Shown: piece by piece, positions 10,170-21,805 of the stretch
Numbering within the stretch: position 1 is the first letter of the stretch
How the letters are laid out: every line of letters starts with the position of its first letter
DNA from: Chromobotia macracanthus
Lineage: Eukaryota; Chordata; Actinopteri; Cypriniformes; Botiidae
Assembly: GCA_036877525.1 (NCBI GenBank)
Contig: JAZGTH010000032.1
Coordinates: 1,975,501 to 2,039,500 of the forward strand
Reading direction: 5' to 3'
DNA length: 64,000 bases
The notes under the pieces: generated by a model
The model's input: only the letters and a program-made list of their open reading frames with translations
What the model was told of the DNA's origin: nothing
Databases searched by the model: none
Position numbers and translations under genes: made by a program

Positions 10170-11110
10170 TCATCTAAGCATGGGTGTGGCTCTATAGACA
10201 TGTGCCTTTTGTAGCTCTTTCTTAATAGACTCAAAAGCTATCGAGGCATTCGTATGCCATGTTAATGAGGCATTTAAGTTCTGCAGCCCTGCTTGCTTTA
10301 TAAGCTCTCTGAATGGGGCTGTTTTTATAGCATAATCTTCTATCCAATCACTACTGAAGCCAGTCATTCTTAAAAAGTTCATCATCTGGCCTACTGTTTG
10401 TGGCAATGGTGCTTTACTTATGCCGTCTAAGTCTGTTGGCGCCATGGCTGTTGTGCCAATATATACAGAATATTTAACCTGTGGCAGGCAATATTGCAGT
10501 TTGGTTTTAGATACTTTGTGACCTCCTTGGGCTAATTTTGTAAGCACTTTAATGGAATCTCTATGACACTGTTTCAGTGATGTTGAACAAATCATTAAAT
10601 CATCCATGTATTGCAGCAGTGTGCTATCTAGCATGAGGTCTTCTAATATATGGGGTGAATGCCGGAATCCCTGTGGTAATCTGGCATAAGAATATTGTTT
10701 ACCAGCATAGGTAAACGCAGACAGGTGTCTACTTTCCTCTGCCACTGGGATGCTGAAAAATTCAGAACAAAGATCAATTACTGTAAAGTATTTGGCATCG
10801 GGAGGGACATTTGTTAACAGCGTGTGTGGGTTAGGAACATCAGCTGGCCAATCCTCCACTATATCATTGATTGCTCTCAAATCATGGACAAGACACCATT
10901 TAGCTTTGTTTTCTTTAAGTATAGGATAAATGGGAGTGTTGCAATAACTGTTGGTTTCTATTAACATTCCGGCTTTTACAAGTCCTTCAATTGTATCCTT
11001 TATACCTAATTCAGCCTCTGGGCTATACCTAATTCAGCCTCTGGGCTCTTTATGAACTCATTTTCTGTTATTTTCATGGCTGTTCCCTGTTTGCCTATTA
11101 TGATGTATTG
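10170..11110 (-). pseudogene. ERV copy 1 reverse transcriptase, internally deleted
   Basis: The main open stretch (10,967-10,170) carries successive RT motifs: KWCLVHDLRAIND, FTVIDLCSEFFSIPV (first catalytic Asp), YARLPQGFRHSPHI, and the YMDDL active site at 10,596-10,610. Compared with ERV copy 2, about ten codons are missing between HSPHI and the LEDLML segment before YMDDL. The thumb/connection continues to 10,170 and then breaks; RNase H is largely absent. Upstream, 10,968-11,110 encodes the RT N-terminus but carries a 23-bp tandem duplication and a deletion at 11,001-11,046. Copy 2 retains the deleted part. Confidence 0.85.
11001..11046. repeat. exact 23-bp tandem duplication at a deletion breakpoint
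   Basis: The 23-bp unit at 11,001-11,023 is repeated without a gap at 11,024-11,046. Immediately after it, copy 1 jumps to sequence that in copy 2 lies hundreds of bases away, so the duplication sits at a deletion junction. Confidence 0.85.
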
Positions 11111-11257
11111 TGAGATTATTTCAATCCTTTGCTCTTAAGTTCCTTCTTGCCATTCCTTTTCAATATCTACATTTCTCGAGGGGTCATATTTCATTGTACA
11201 GTGAAATCTTGATTTGGGTATCTGTGATTCAGGTATCTGTGCTTTAATGAATTTCCC

Positions 11258-11660
11258 CTATTTATCAATTGTCTGTCTCACATCTTTCTCTATCTGTCCA
11301 ATACAGTACATATTTGCTTTGGGCTCAGAGATCATCATTTGGGTTCCCTTTATGTCTACATATACTCCCTCTGTAGAACACCAAATTTGTAAGCCCAATT
11401 TACACAATGCATCTCTTCCTAACAAATTAATAGGAGTCTGATTTGATAGCAGGATAGGCATGGTCACACTTTTGTGTTTTGTTTGCAGGCAGATTGGAGC
11501 AGTCATAGGAATCAGCTGTATCTGTCCGAGAATCCTACTGTCTTTACAAACTTTCCAGATATGGGAAGGTGTGAGGCATAATTTGACTTTACACAAACTG
11601 CTCCTGTGTCTATCATCATGGGTTTGGTTTTTCCTTCTACTTCAATTTGCAATACAGGTT
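11258..11660 (-). pseudogene. ERV copy 1 aspartic protease
   Basis: Retroviral proteases cleave Gag-Pol as homodimers. The catalytic D-T-G-A is encoded at 11,599-11,610 in the context MMIDTGAVC. Shortly after it the frame shifts, and the rest of the fold continues in the frame open at 11,596-11,258, including the conserved LLGRDALCKLG block near the C-terminal helix. The active-site triad survives but one frameshift separates it from the flap and C-terminal half, so the enzyme cannot be made. Confidence 0.75.
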
Positions 11661-11828
11661 CTTGGTTTGCATAAGTAGTTATAATTGGAAGTTGACTCTG
11701 CCCTATACGATTCTCTGGGCATCCCTAGTGTTTTTGAGTTGGGCCTCCCCAGGGGTTCACAGGACAACGAAATGGTGCCTGACCACCCCCCCTCCCCCTC
11801 CAACCACTTGTGGCCATGGATTGATAGG

Positions 11829-11870
11829 GCAGTTTCATCTGTTATGTCCTGGCTGTCCACATCCCCAGCA
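11829..11870 (-). pseudogene. ERV copy 1 nucleocapsid CCHC zinc knuckle, with a stop inside
   Basis: The minus strand reads C-W-G-C-G-Q-P-G-H-N-R-stop-N-C, a perfect C-x2-C-x4-H-x4-C RNA-binding knuckle spacing except that codon 12 is TGA, probably from TGG. It lies between capsid-like and protease-like sequence as expected for gag-pro order. Only one knuckle is seen. Confidence 0.8.
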
Positions 11871-13463
11871 CATTCCTGGAGGACAATTTATAGCTTTGCC
11901 TCTCCCTCTCTGTCTCCATGCTTGAGTTTTTCTTTTCCACCCGAGAGGCCCCGTTGTTGAGCATAAACATTGACTATGGGGGTAGGTGTCTGATTTACGG
12001 TCGGAGGGATTGCTGCAGGCAGAGTTGGTTGTGTGTTTGGACAGTTGGTTGAAAGTGTGGGGAGTTCAGACCAACTACATCTTCTAACTTACTCTTTACA
12101 GCTTGTGGCATGGCTTCTATTACAGCATTTCTGAACAATGTAGCCATTAGAGGGTCTCCTTCTGGATTCCCTTCAGTCTCTTGCTTCCATCTTTTCAATT
12201 GTCTCTGAACATATGTGACTGGGTTTTCAGTTTCCCCCAACTGCTCGCCCTTCAATGCTTTAGGGTCGACTTTGGTTGGATATTCAGCACATAGTGCTTG
12301 TCATACGGCGGGGCAGTAAACATTAAAAGTAGTACTGTCCATGTAATGTGAGTCTACAGCTCTCTCTAAGCCAGATGCTTGAAGGATTTCTTCCATCTTC
12401 GCACCTCCTATAATTTTTGCTAGGAGTGCTTTGATGTCACCCACAGCTAAAAGCTTGCCCATAGTTCCTTCTTCAAATATTCTAATCCATTTCCCAGCTC
12501 CCTTGTGCATGTCAGGGAGGAGAGTGACCACCCCCTCAAGATCCTGTGAAGCCCAAGGTATGTATTGCCTCCTGCGTTCCTTTAATTAAAATAGGGAATT
12601 ATTTTGCCAACGGTCTAAGCCGTCTTTTCCATTTTTCCTGTGACCAACTTCCTTCATAAGAAGAGGACTCCTTTTCACCTTCTTCTACTCTACTTTCTAG
12701 CAACCCACTTCTTCTTCTCAACAGTTTCAGCTGTTTCAGCCATAAGCTTTCCTGCCTCCTCAATCCTGCTATCTAACTCTTCTTCAAATACCCTTGCTTC
12801 TACTTCAATTTCCTCTTCTACCCGTCCTGTCTGTACTGCTGGTTCCTTTTCACTTGGTCTTTATTGTTTATACTGTGTTTTAATTTCCTCCAAAGCTGTC
12901 TGTACTTGTTTATAACAGTCTAAATGCGGGCCTTCCTTTTTACTCTTATCCTGCCCGTTTTTTAGTCTTACATCTTTTTTAGTCTGGCTTTCTTTGTTTT
13001 TCATCTCTTATCTCCACATTCCCTTCTATCTGCATCTCTCCAGAAACTTCTACCACTCCTTTGAGTAAAGGAAATTGACCTTCAGAGGTTACATAACAAG
13101 GGGGACCTGCAAACTCGTCCTCCTTTTTTCTTTATCTCTTTGGCTGCCTCCTTTAGAATTTTTCTAGCCTGTTTTATGTTTTTCATTAGGTTCTCCCCTT
13201 CTTTTTTGAATAGTGTTAACACTTTTTGTTCTCTTTTTCTTTTTTCCTCTCTTTTTTCCGCTTCTGACCCATATCTTTAGTTTTGTAATTTTTTACCAAA
13301 CAACGCTTATCTTCTCAAACAACGCTACATCAAATGTTCCCTCTTTAGGCCATTTTGTCATCATGTTTTTTGTTCTCTTCTGCCATTTTTTAGAGAGCTT
13401 ATCTATAAGTTCTTTACATAGGGGATACTTTACTCCCAAAAGTTCTACAGGAGCTGTTGCCAT
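11871..13463 (-). pseudogene. ERV copy 1 gag: matrix and capsid, multiply frameshifted
   Basis: Gag builds the virion core. The likely start is the ATG at 13,463 (MATAPVELLGVKYP...), open for 56 codons with CKELIDKLSKKWQK, typical of a small basic matrix. There is no Gly after Met, so no myristoylation signal at this start. A long Lys/Glu-rich middle (about 12,560-13,290) is broken in many places. Capsid pieces are clear at 12,531-12,301 (GKWIRIFEEGTMGKLLAVGD) and 12,255-11,995, which holds a major-homology-like segment (GETENPVTYVQRQLKRW). The zinc knuckle follows at 11,870. Confidence 0.75.
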
Positions 13464-14533
13464 AGTTGTTTCAATACTGCAAACCTTTACCTTTCAATTG
13501 TTTTCACTCAAACTTTTATAACATTATCAGTTTTTACAAATGTTTTTCCTTTAAGCAGTAATCAGTTCACTGCTGGTTCGCAGAGTGCTTACATTTTTCT
13601 TCCAACTAATACCAAACAGCAATATCAGCCACTTTTTCCTCAATATTAATTTTTATATTATCATGTTTCCCAACCCATCATTTAGACATAGTATTCAAGT
13701 TTTATAAATAAATATACGCTTAATTATAATAATAGACGTTCAGTCACAATAACCCATACAGGTAAGAATTTTTAAGTAAGTAATACTCAGCATTCATACC
13801 AGTCCCTTTATTTGAATGGGGCTCATGTACACATTCATTTGTGTTCCTTTATATGCAGGACAATTATACTATGTCCCTTTATTTACAGGACCCATACACT
13901 CTTCTCAAGTGAGACAACAATTACTGTTCCCTCTGTGAGATACAGAAGGGTACGCAGTCACCGCTCACAAGATGAAGAGCTTGTTATTCACAGTCACACT
14001 TCAGTCATACTCACACAGATCATTCCCAGCTCTTACTCATAACAGCTCATATCTCATATCCCATATCTCATAACTCATATATCATAACTCATAACTCATT
14101 GATACACTTCCTCAACACAATGAAAGGCAACCCTTGCAGGATCTGATGCCTACCTCTTGTAGGACTTTGGCCTATAAGATTTATCAATCTCTTGATAAAT
14201 CTTATCTTATAACAATCTACTATTATCTAATCTAAACTCTACACTTACAGAAAAATTAAAATCTGTCTTCACTGTTCTCCTCAAGACCAACTCAACAGAA
14301 AACACAGATCAATGCCTGCATTTAGTGCTTTTGGAGTCAAAACCCCTTTTTCTTTTATTTAGAAAATTGTATTCTGTTCAATTTAGTTTGATGAATTTAG
14401 AAGAACTTAAAGTGTCTCACCACGAGCAACTCTGGCAAACAACACAACCTAACTATATAAGCAAAAACTGCTTACCTTTGGCCAGTTTGTTGTGTTGTTC
14501 ATCCAGAATCCGCCCGCTGTGGTCCACTCCACC
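13464..14533 (-). other. ERV copy 1 untranslated leader
   Basis: About 1.07 kb lies between the putative primer site and the gag start. No coding pattern is seen. A run of imperfect CTCATA-type repeats lies inside it at 14,034-14,100. Packaging and splice-donor signals would be expected here but cannot be pinned down. Confidence 0.5.
14034..14100. repeat. imperfect (CTCATA)n-type short tandem repeat
   Basis: Repeated CTCATA, CTCATAT and CTCATAA blocks run head to tail inside the ERV leader. Confidence 0.8.
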
Positions 14534-14551
14534 GTTCTTTTGTGGTCACCA
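14534..14551 (-). promoter_or_regulatory. putative ERV primer-binding site
   Basis: Two bases inside the 5' LTR end, the minus strand starts TGGTGACC. This matches the first eight bases of a tRNA-Trp-type primer site and then diverges. The position is right, but the match is short. Confidence 0.35.
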
Positions 14552-14553
14552 AT

Positions 14554-14861
14554 TGTTGTGGTTTTCCTTCGCGCATTTCTTAGTAACACTCTTGAGTCTA
14601 TTGAGTCTAGAAACTCTATTGCTGAAACAATCAAGCCAAGTTTTTTATAGAGAACTGTTTGTGCCTGGTTGGGGTAGGGTCTTTATAGGAGTCTTCTCAC
14701 GCACACATGTCAAAATGAGTTAATTATAGTTCTAGTTACTATCTTCCTCCCTTGGGCCCCTAACAATAACAAGAGTCCTGCTTGCACAGTAGAGCATAAC
14801 TATAATGGTAAAATAATGTGTACATGATTCCTTTACATTTTGGTTAATAAAATCTTCCTCA
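14554..14861 (-). repeat. ERV copy 1 5' LTR (308 bp)
   Basis: The plus strand begins TGTTGTGG and ends CTTCCTCA, giving TG...CA ends. It aligns over its whole length with the LTR at 54,705-55,022. In its own sense a TATAAAG box lies at 14,681-14,687. The poly-A signal seen in copy 2 is mutated here (AATAGA). A block of roughly 10-20 bp present in copy 2 near the R region is altered or missing. No repeat flanks can be tested because the 3' LTR is lost. Confidence 0.8.
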
Positions 14862-15455
14862 GTATTTGTAATGGAGGGCAGCTACTGAGTCAAAGCTGTG
14901 CAGTGTGTAAGCAAATGATATTAGAGGTCATGGACTTGAGCTGCATTGTTAAAGCGCCCCACTCCCACAGAATGCCGGTTCGAGCCCTGCTCAGAGTGGG
15001 TGCAAGTAAAGTAGGTTACATGGTTAATAAAGAAAGTTATTGTAGAGCTGACTTCTGTTTCATAAAAAGCAGGAATGTACTGTATTTTGCAAAATAATTA
15101 ATCATTCTTTAGCAGTTAAGGATATGTAGCTAATCACTGCAGTAGAATATAAAGAGGAATGAACAGAGAAATGCGTTTTGTAAGTAATATTACTGTTGTT
15201 GAGCAGTACTTTGTTTGGCAAAGCAGGAATCTAGTAAGAGTTTTGTAAGTTAAATTAGCAAATAAAATTGCAAACAATTTCGGTTCTAAGCAGTTTATTA
15301 GAAGAAACAAACTTATATAAGTGAGAAAATTAACTGATGAGTGCAATTAAAGCTGCCCCTGAGTTTTGCAAGAAATTTCTCGTTATTGAGCAGTGCGATA
15401 AAAGGAAACAATGAGTATACTGAGGGAAAATAGTTGCAGGGAGGTTAGTATAGTT
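14862..15455. other. intergenic; tRNA-like B-box at 14,977-14,987
   Basis: There are no credible genes. GGTTCGAGCCC at 14,977-14,987 is a perfect RNA polymerase III B-box, but no matching A-box or cloverleaf is found, so it is at most a worn tRNA-derived SINE head. Phrases like 'GTTGAGCAGT' (about 15,200 and 15,380) resemble the decayed satellite fringe at 52-54 kb. Confidence 0.3.
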
Positions 15456-16862
15456 GAAATCCGTGTATCTTCCATTCATTCCACATACGTTTTCAATGTA
15501 TAAAATGAAAAACGAATAAACAAATTGTTTATTACATTTCCAAATGTAAAATAAATGAATTGGTACTTTTTTCTATTTTTTAATACATTTTCTCTATTTT
15601 GTTTCTCATTATTTTTAAAAACTAAATTGTGAAAAGGAAATAATGAAAATCTTAAAAAGCTATATTTTCAACCAGGAGCTACGGTTTCTCGTCAACATTT
15701 ACAAAGGTTTCCGGCAGGGGGAGCAAACACTCTGCAAAACAACTTCATACAGGTGAATTCATACAGATTGTCTTAAGCAGGGCTTACCATCATCCATGAT
15801 ACCATCATCATTAACATGGTTTGTAATCATATGACATAGGAACATATTTCTATTCCGCAAAACCATAAAGATTGCGAATTTGTCATAAGCCATAAAAGGA
15901 AATAAAGCCTCATGTTTTTTGTAACTGACTCACTGGGTGGGTCATACAACACTCAAATGAGCTATCCTGATTTGTGAGTTGTTTCACAGTTGTGATGGTT
16001 AGGAATGGTTACAGGCAAAAACTGACGTGAAATATTGACAAATCCACACTGTGTTCTAAATGTGTAATACCATATATTAATAATTTAATATAAAAATTTA
16101 TAAAAGTGCAAAGTGAGTTTGACCTCGGAAGGGCTATTAACTTGATGGTCTATTCGATAATTTATTTATAAGCTTATTGCACTAATAGCATAAACCTGAA
16201 TCCACTGACACCTGCATGTTACTATTACACAATCCCATGGTTCAGTCATTCAGTGATGTAATTTCATAGTCGCAATAATAAACCGTGGATAACAGGAACC
16301 GCTTTATCTAAAACTTAACACATTTTTGCGCTCATAGATGTGCAGAAATATGTTCCTAATTCATACGATTATAAATCGTTAATGATAATATCTGCGTGTC
16401 CTGCTTAAGTTGCTCTAACAATCGGTATAAATTCACCTGCATAAAATTGCTTTGCAGCGTCTTTGCTCCCCCTGTCGGTAACCTTTATAAATGTTGACGA
16501 AAAACTGTAGTTTCCGGCTGAAAATAGAGCTTTTTAAGATTTTTATGATTTCCTTTTCACAATTTAGTTTTTAAAAAGTAAGAATGAGAATATAAAAATA
16601 GAAAAATTACCAATTAATTTATTTTACATTTTGTTAAGAAAAACGGATTTCTGGGCCATCACATTGACCATTGTGTATTAGTAACATGCAGGCCTCAGTG
16701 GATTCAGGTTTATGCTACTGGAGAAATAAGCTTATATATAAAAAAATCAAATCAAAAAGTACCAATTTATTTATTTTACATTTTAAGGAAATTAAAAATA
16801 CACAATTTGTTTATTCGTTTTCCTTTTTATAAATTGAAAACGAATGGAAGATACACAGATTC
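15456..16862. mobile_element. foldback element with long imperfect inverted repeats (1.4 kb)
   Basis: The outer ends are inverted copies (GTGTATCTTCCATTC at 15,463 and its complement ending about 16,857). The next several hundred bases also match in inverted orientation, including the AGGGGGAGCAAA block at about 15,717 against TTTGCTCCCCCTGT at about 16,461. A second inverted pair sits inside: the 'GCATAAACCTGAATCCACTGA' area near 16,190 against its complement near 16,700. There is no coding capacity and no clear target duplication. It resembles a non-autonomous DNA transposon of foldback or MITE type; the superfamily is unknown. Confidence 0.65.
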
Positions 16863-17237
16863 TGTAGCCATATCATCTCTAAACTGCACATTAAGTGTAC
16901 TATTCTTTTCTTAACAAAATATACATACCAATGAGCTTCCTAAGGCAAAAGCACAAATTCTACATGTCATTCAAATATGAAAGTTTAATATATACAGGTA
17001 GTCTACTCCTGAGCAGAAAGTTACCTACAGAAAATATGTTTTTAATGTGATATTGGTGCAGTTGATCATGCAATCTTGCAACCAGCTTATATAGTAAGAA
17101 GCTAAATGTATAGGTTGTTTTATGCTTTTACGAAATTAAACGACTGGATAGTTTAGCGATATAAAGCTTTCTGCAAGTTCTTTAGCAGTGCAAACTTTTC
17201 ATGTAAACACAAGTGGTTAATGTTGCTGCATATTACA
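16863..17237. other. AT-rich intergenic sequence
   Basis: I see no gene, repeat or recognisable element in this stretch. Confidence 0.5.
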
Positions 17238-18236
17238 TCAAGACCAGATGATATTCCTACCTTAGCTAAATTATCAGACTGTCTTAAAGACATAAAACAT
17301 TGGATGACTCATAATTTTCTTCTTTTAAATTAAAATAAGACAGAGATTACCTGGTTACCTGTTAAATTTTGTATTATTTAAAACGGGTTAGCCCCCATGT
17401 ACTTTACTTAATCCTACAAGCCAATGTGTGCCCTACGCTCTCAAAACTCTGGTCATTCCCAGAATTACAAGGTCCACTAAAGGCGTCAGAGCTTTTTCAC
17501 ACTTGGCTCCTAAACTCTGGAAAAGCCTGCCCAATGCTGTTCGGGGCTCAGTTACTAATCTCGCAGTTCAAATCTAGTTTAAAGACACGTCTATTTCTCA
17601 TTATATTCTCATAATACCTCAAAGAAAATAAAATCTTATTCTCTTAATGTTATGAACAGCAGCTACACTAATTATTCTCTGTTTTGGTTTTCTATCCCAG
17701 GGTTCAATCCCGGGGTAGCTATAGATTACATCTACAGATGGACTCAACTTCAGACAGATCTACTCAAGCTCCAGTTTCTCCGGAAAAATGTCCCTGCTAC
17801 GGTACAGTCAGGTGCTCATCCTCGCACCGTAGAGCAGTGACTACAGCAACACCTGGCCCTCCCAAAGCACCGGGAATATGTGATGAACATCTTTTTTTTA
17901 TTTTATTTTAGCTTTAGCTAAGGACTGCAGCATTAGTGTGCCAGAGGAGAACTGGCCCTGCCTGTTAAGCCTGGTTTCTCCCAAGGTTTTTTCTTCATAT
18001 ATCACTGGAGTTTTGTTTCCTTGCCACTGTTGCCGTGTTGGCTTGCTTATGGGGAGACTGCTGATATAAGCTTAGAACATTTGCTCTGTACATTGTGTTA
18101 TATTTGTTGTTTGTTAATTTGATCAATTTTTTTTGAATATTCTTTTCTCTTCCTAATTTTCTCTCCTCTTTCATTTTCAATTTCAGTTTTCACTTATACT
18201 CTTGGATATTTTCATTAGTACAGCTGCTTTGTAACA
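17238..18236 (+). mobile_element. 3' end of an L2/Rex1-type (CR1 superfamily) LINE
   Basis: A coding relic near 17,243 reads DDIPTLAKLSDCLKDIKHWM, the RT segment typical of this group. After an internal deletion, the ORF2 C-terminus appears at 17,369-17,614 with the SQFKSSLKTRLF ending characteristic of these fish LINEs. The long 3' UTR follows and includes the widespread fish motif CCTGGTTTCTCCCAAGG (about 17,970) and TTCCTTGCCACTGTTGCC. The usual tail (GCTTTGTAACA...) is cut off at about 18,236, where satellite sequence begins. The element is 5'-truncated and inactive. Confidence 0.75.
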
Positions 18237-20400
18237 GTGTGCTACTGAGAAAGCAGATTGCAAAGAACAAAAAACAAAGTTTTGTGTTGTATTTTTTAGT
18301 AACGGCAAGAATCAAAATGGTTCGCTTTCACGAAAGCAAAAGCTGCCTGTTTGAAAGAACAAAACATAACGTGACAACATGCGTTAACCAACTGAGTGTG
18401 GAGCTGTTCATTTGTGCAGAATTGAACAATAACTAATCTATAAAGAACAGTTGCATATGTAACTTTGTGCAGTCTACGAACACAAGAAATCTTCTCGGAA
18501 TATGCGTGTTTGCAGGGAAAGTAAATGCTCTTGTTTAGATTAGAAATGATCTTTAGGAAGAAAAAGTATTGCATATGATTTCAGTTTGGTTATGCACGGC
18601 AGTCTACTGCAAGGGTGCGTAAAAATCAAGTTCAGTGCATCAATGATTTTATTAGGCGTTTTTCAAATGAGTTCACTGTTGTTCATGTGCGGCATAGAAC
18701 AAAAACAAAATTTTGTTTGCAATTGTTTTGTGTTGTATTTATCAATTACTTATCGAGAATCAAAATGGTTCGCTTACACAAAAGCTGCCTGATTGAAAGA
18801 ACAAAACATAAAGTGACAACATGAGTTAACCAGCTGAGTGTGGTGCTGTTCATTTGTGCAGAACATAACAATAACGAATCTATTAAGAACTGTTTCTTTG
18901 TGCAGTCTACGAACACAAGAAATCTTCTCGGAATATGCGCGTTTGCCGGGAAAATAAACGCTCTTGTTAAGATTAGAAATGATCTTTAGGAAGAATAAGT
19001 ATTGCATGTGATGTCATTTTGAGTTTAGGAGAGCGTGAGAGAGCGGAAGAGAGCGTGAGAATCAAGATCAGTGCATCAATGATTTAAATAGCCGTTTATC
19101 TTGTGATTTTACTGCGGTTCATGTGCGGTATAAAACAAAAACAAAATTTTGATTGCAATTGTTTTGTGTTGTATTTATCAATTGCTTAGCGAGAATCAAA
19201 ATGGTTCGCTTTCACGAAAGCAAAAGCTGCCTGTTTGAAAGAACAAAACATAAAGTGACAACATGCGTTAACCAACTGAGTGTGGTGCTGTTCATAAGTG
19301 CACAATTGAACAATAATTAATATATTAAGAACAGTTGCATATGTTTCTTTGTGCAGTCTACGAACACAAGAATTCTCGTAATATGCGCGTTTGCAGGGAA
19401 AGTTAACGCTCTTGTTAAGATTAGAAATGATCTTTAGGAAGAATATGTATTGCATCTGATTTTAGTTTTGGATATGCACTGCGCGTGTGCAGGGAAAGTA
19501 AACGCTCTTGTTATGATTAGAAATGATCTTTTGGAAGACTAAGTATTGCATGTGATATCATTTTGAGTTTGAGAGAGCGTGAGAATCAAGATCAGTGCAT
19601 CAATGATTTAAATAGCCGTTTCTCTAGTGATTTTACTGCTGTTCATGTGTGGTATTGAACAAAAACAAAATTTTGATTGCAATTGTTTTGTGTTGTATTT
19701 ATCAATTACTTATCGAGAATCAAAATGGTATGCTTTCACGAAAGCAAAAGCTGCCTGTTTGAAAGAACAAACATAAAGTGACAACATGCGTTAACCAACG
19801 GAGTGTGGTGCTGTTCATTTGTGCAGAATAGAAAAATAACTAATCTATTAAGAACAGTTGCATATGTTTCTTTGTGCAGTCTACGAACACAAGAAATCTT
19901 CTCGGAATATGCGTGTTTGCAGGGAAAGTAAACGCTCTTGTTAAGATTAGAAATTATCTTTAGGAAGAATAAGAATTGCATGTGATGTCATTTTTAATTT
20001 AGGAGAGCAGAGGAGAGCGTGAGAATCAAGATCAGTGCATCAATGATTTAAATAGCCGTTTCTCTAGTGATTTTACTGCTGTTCATGTGCGGCATAGAAC
20101 AAAAACACAATTTTGAGTGCAGTTGTATTTATCAATTGCTTAGCGAGAATCAAAATGGTTCGCTTTCACGAAAGCAAAAGCTGCCTGTTTGAAAGAACAA
20201 AACATAACGTGACAACATGCGTTAACCAACAGAGTGTAGTGCTGTTCATTTGTGCAAAATTGAACAATAATAAATCTATTAAGAACAGTTGCATATGTTT
20301 CTTTGTTCAGTCTACGAACACAAGAATTCTTCTCGGAATATGCGTGTTTGCAGGGAAAGTAAACGCTCTTGTTAAGATTAGAAATGAGCTATAGGAAGAT
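18237..20400. repeat. left, diverged edge of the satellite
   Basis: Monomers here carry the variants GCTTTCACGAAAGC and GAACAAAACATAAAGTGAC, differ from one another by many substitutions, and include expanded GAGAGCGT repeats (about 19,025-19,062). This is the expected state for array edges that escape homogenisation. Confidence 0.75.
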
Positions 20401-21537
20401 TAAGTATTGCATGTGATATTTTAAGCGTGGGAGAGCGTGAAAATTAAGATCAGTGCATCAATGATTTAAATAGCCGTTTCTCTAGTGATTTTACTGCTGT
20501 TCATGTGCGGTATAGAACAAAAACAAATCTATTATGATCAGTTGCATATGTTTCTTTGTGCAGACTACGAACACAAGAAATCTCGGAATATGCGTCAGGA
20601 AGAATATGTATTGCATCTGATTTCAGTTTGGTTATGCACTGCGCGTTTGCAGGGATAGTAAACGCTCTTGTTAAGATTAGAAATGATCTATAGGAAGAAT
20701 AAGTTTTGCATGTGATATTTTAAGAGTGAGAGCGTGTGAAAATTAAGATCAGTGCATCAATGATTTAAATAGCCGTTTCTCTAGTGATTTTACTACTGTT
20801 CATGTGCGGTATAGAACAAAAACAAATGTATTATGATCGCGTTTGCAAGGAAAGTAAACGCTCTTTTTAAGATTAGAAATGATCTTTAGGAAGAATAAAT
20901 ATTGCATGTGATATCATTTTTAGTGTGAGAGAGCTAGAAAATTAAGATCAGTGCATCAACGATTTAAATAGCCTTTTCTCTAGTGATTTTACTGCTGTTC
21001 ATGTGCGGTATAGAACAAAAACTAATCTATTAAGATCAGTTGCATATGTTTCTTTGTGCAGACTACGAACACAAGAAATCTTCTCGGAATATGCGTGTTT
21101 GCAGGGAAAGTAAACGCTCTTGTTATGATTAGAAATGATCTTTAGGAAGAATAAATATTGCATGTGATTTCAGTTTGGTTATGCACTGCAGTCTACTGCA
21201 AGGGTGCGTGAGAATTAAGTTCAATGCATTAATGAGTTTAATAGGCGTTTCTCAAATGATTTCACTGTTGTTCATGTGCGGCATAGAACAAAATCAAAAT
21301 GTTGTTTGCAATTGTTTTTGTTGTTTTTATCAATTACTTATCGAGAATCAAAATGGTTCGCTTTCAAGAAAGCAAAAGCTGCCTGTTTGAAAGATCAAAA
21401 CAAAGTGACAACATGCGTTAACCAACTGAGATTGGTGCTGTTCCTTTGTGCAGAATAGAACAATAACTAATCTATTAAGAACAGTTGCATATGTTTCTTT
21501 GTGCAGTCTACGAACACAAGAAATCTCATCGGAATAT

Positions 21538-21805
21538 GCGTGTTTGCAGGAAAGTAAACGCTCTTGTTAAGATTAGAAATGATCTAAAGGAAGAATAAGG
21601 ATTGCATGTGATTTCAGTTTGGTTATGCACTGCGCGTTTGCAGGGAAAGTAAACGCTCTTGTTAAGATTAGAAATGATCTTTAGGAAGAATAAATATTGC
21701 ATGTGATTTCAGTTTGGTTATGCACTGCGCGTTTGCAGGGAAAGTAAACGCTCTTGTTAAGATTAGAAATGATCTATAGGAAGAATAAGTATTGCATGTG
21801 ATATT
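21538..21805. repeat. sub-monomer triplication, 95-bp period
   Basis: A 95-bp slice of the monomer (from GCGYGTTTGCAGG to TTATGCACT) is present three times in a row, with starts at about 21,538, 21,632 and 21,727. The same extra slice appears as a single insertion in many monomers between 20 and 31 kb, creating longer monomers of about 530 bp. Confidence 0.8.

Larger units (their letters stand above)
8098..14861 (-). mobile_element. ERV copy 1 (gamma/epsilon-like), 5' LTR to env, 3' end missing
   Basis: This is a retrovirus-derived element read right to left: 5' LTR 14,554-14,861, putative primer site, leader, gag from 13,463, protease, RT, integrase, then env truncated in the surface subunit at about 8,098. 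There is no 3' LTR and no transmembrane subunit. The RNase H and integrase N-terminal region between RT and integrase is mostly gone, and about 0.4 kb is missing near 11,046 compared with copy 2. The integrase C-terminal GPY-type module suggests a gamma/epsilon-like (class I) lineage. All frames are broken. Confidence 0.85.

Noticed and set aside
11647..11960. Two overlapping plus-strand ORFs of 91-92 codons, Pro/Ser-rich
   Set aside because: They are antisense to the ERV gag zinc knuckle and protease junction.
14977..14987. tRNA gene around a perfect B-box
   Set aside because: No A-box, acceptor stem or anticodon arm can be fitted; at most a SINE remnant.
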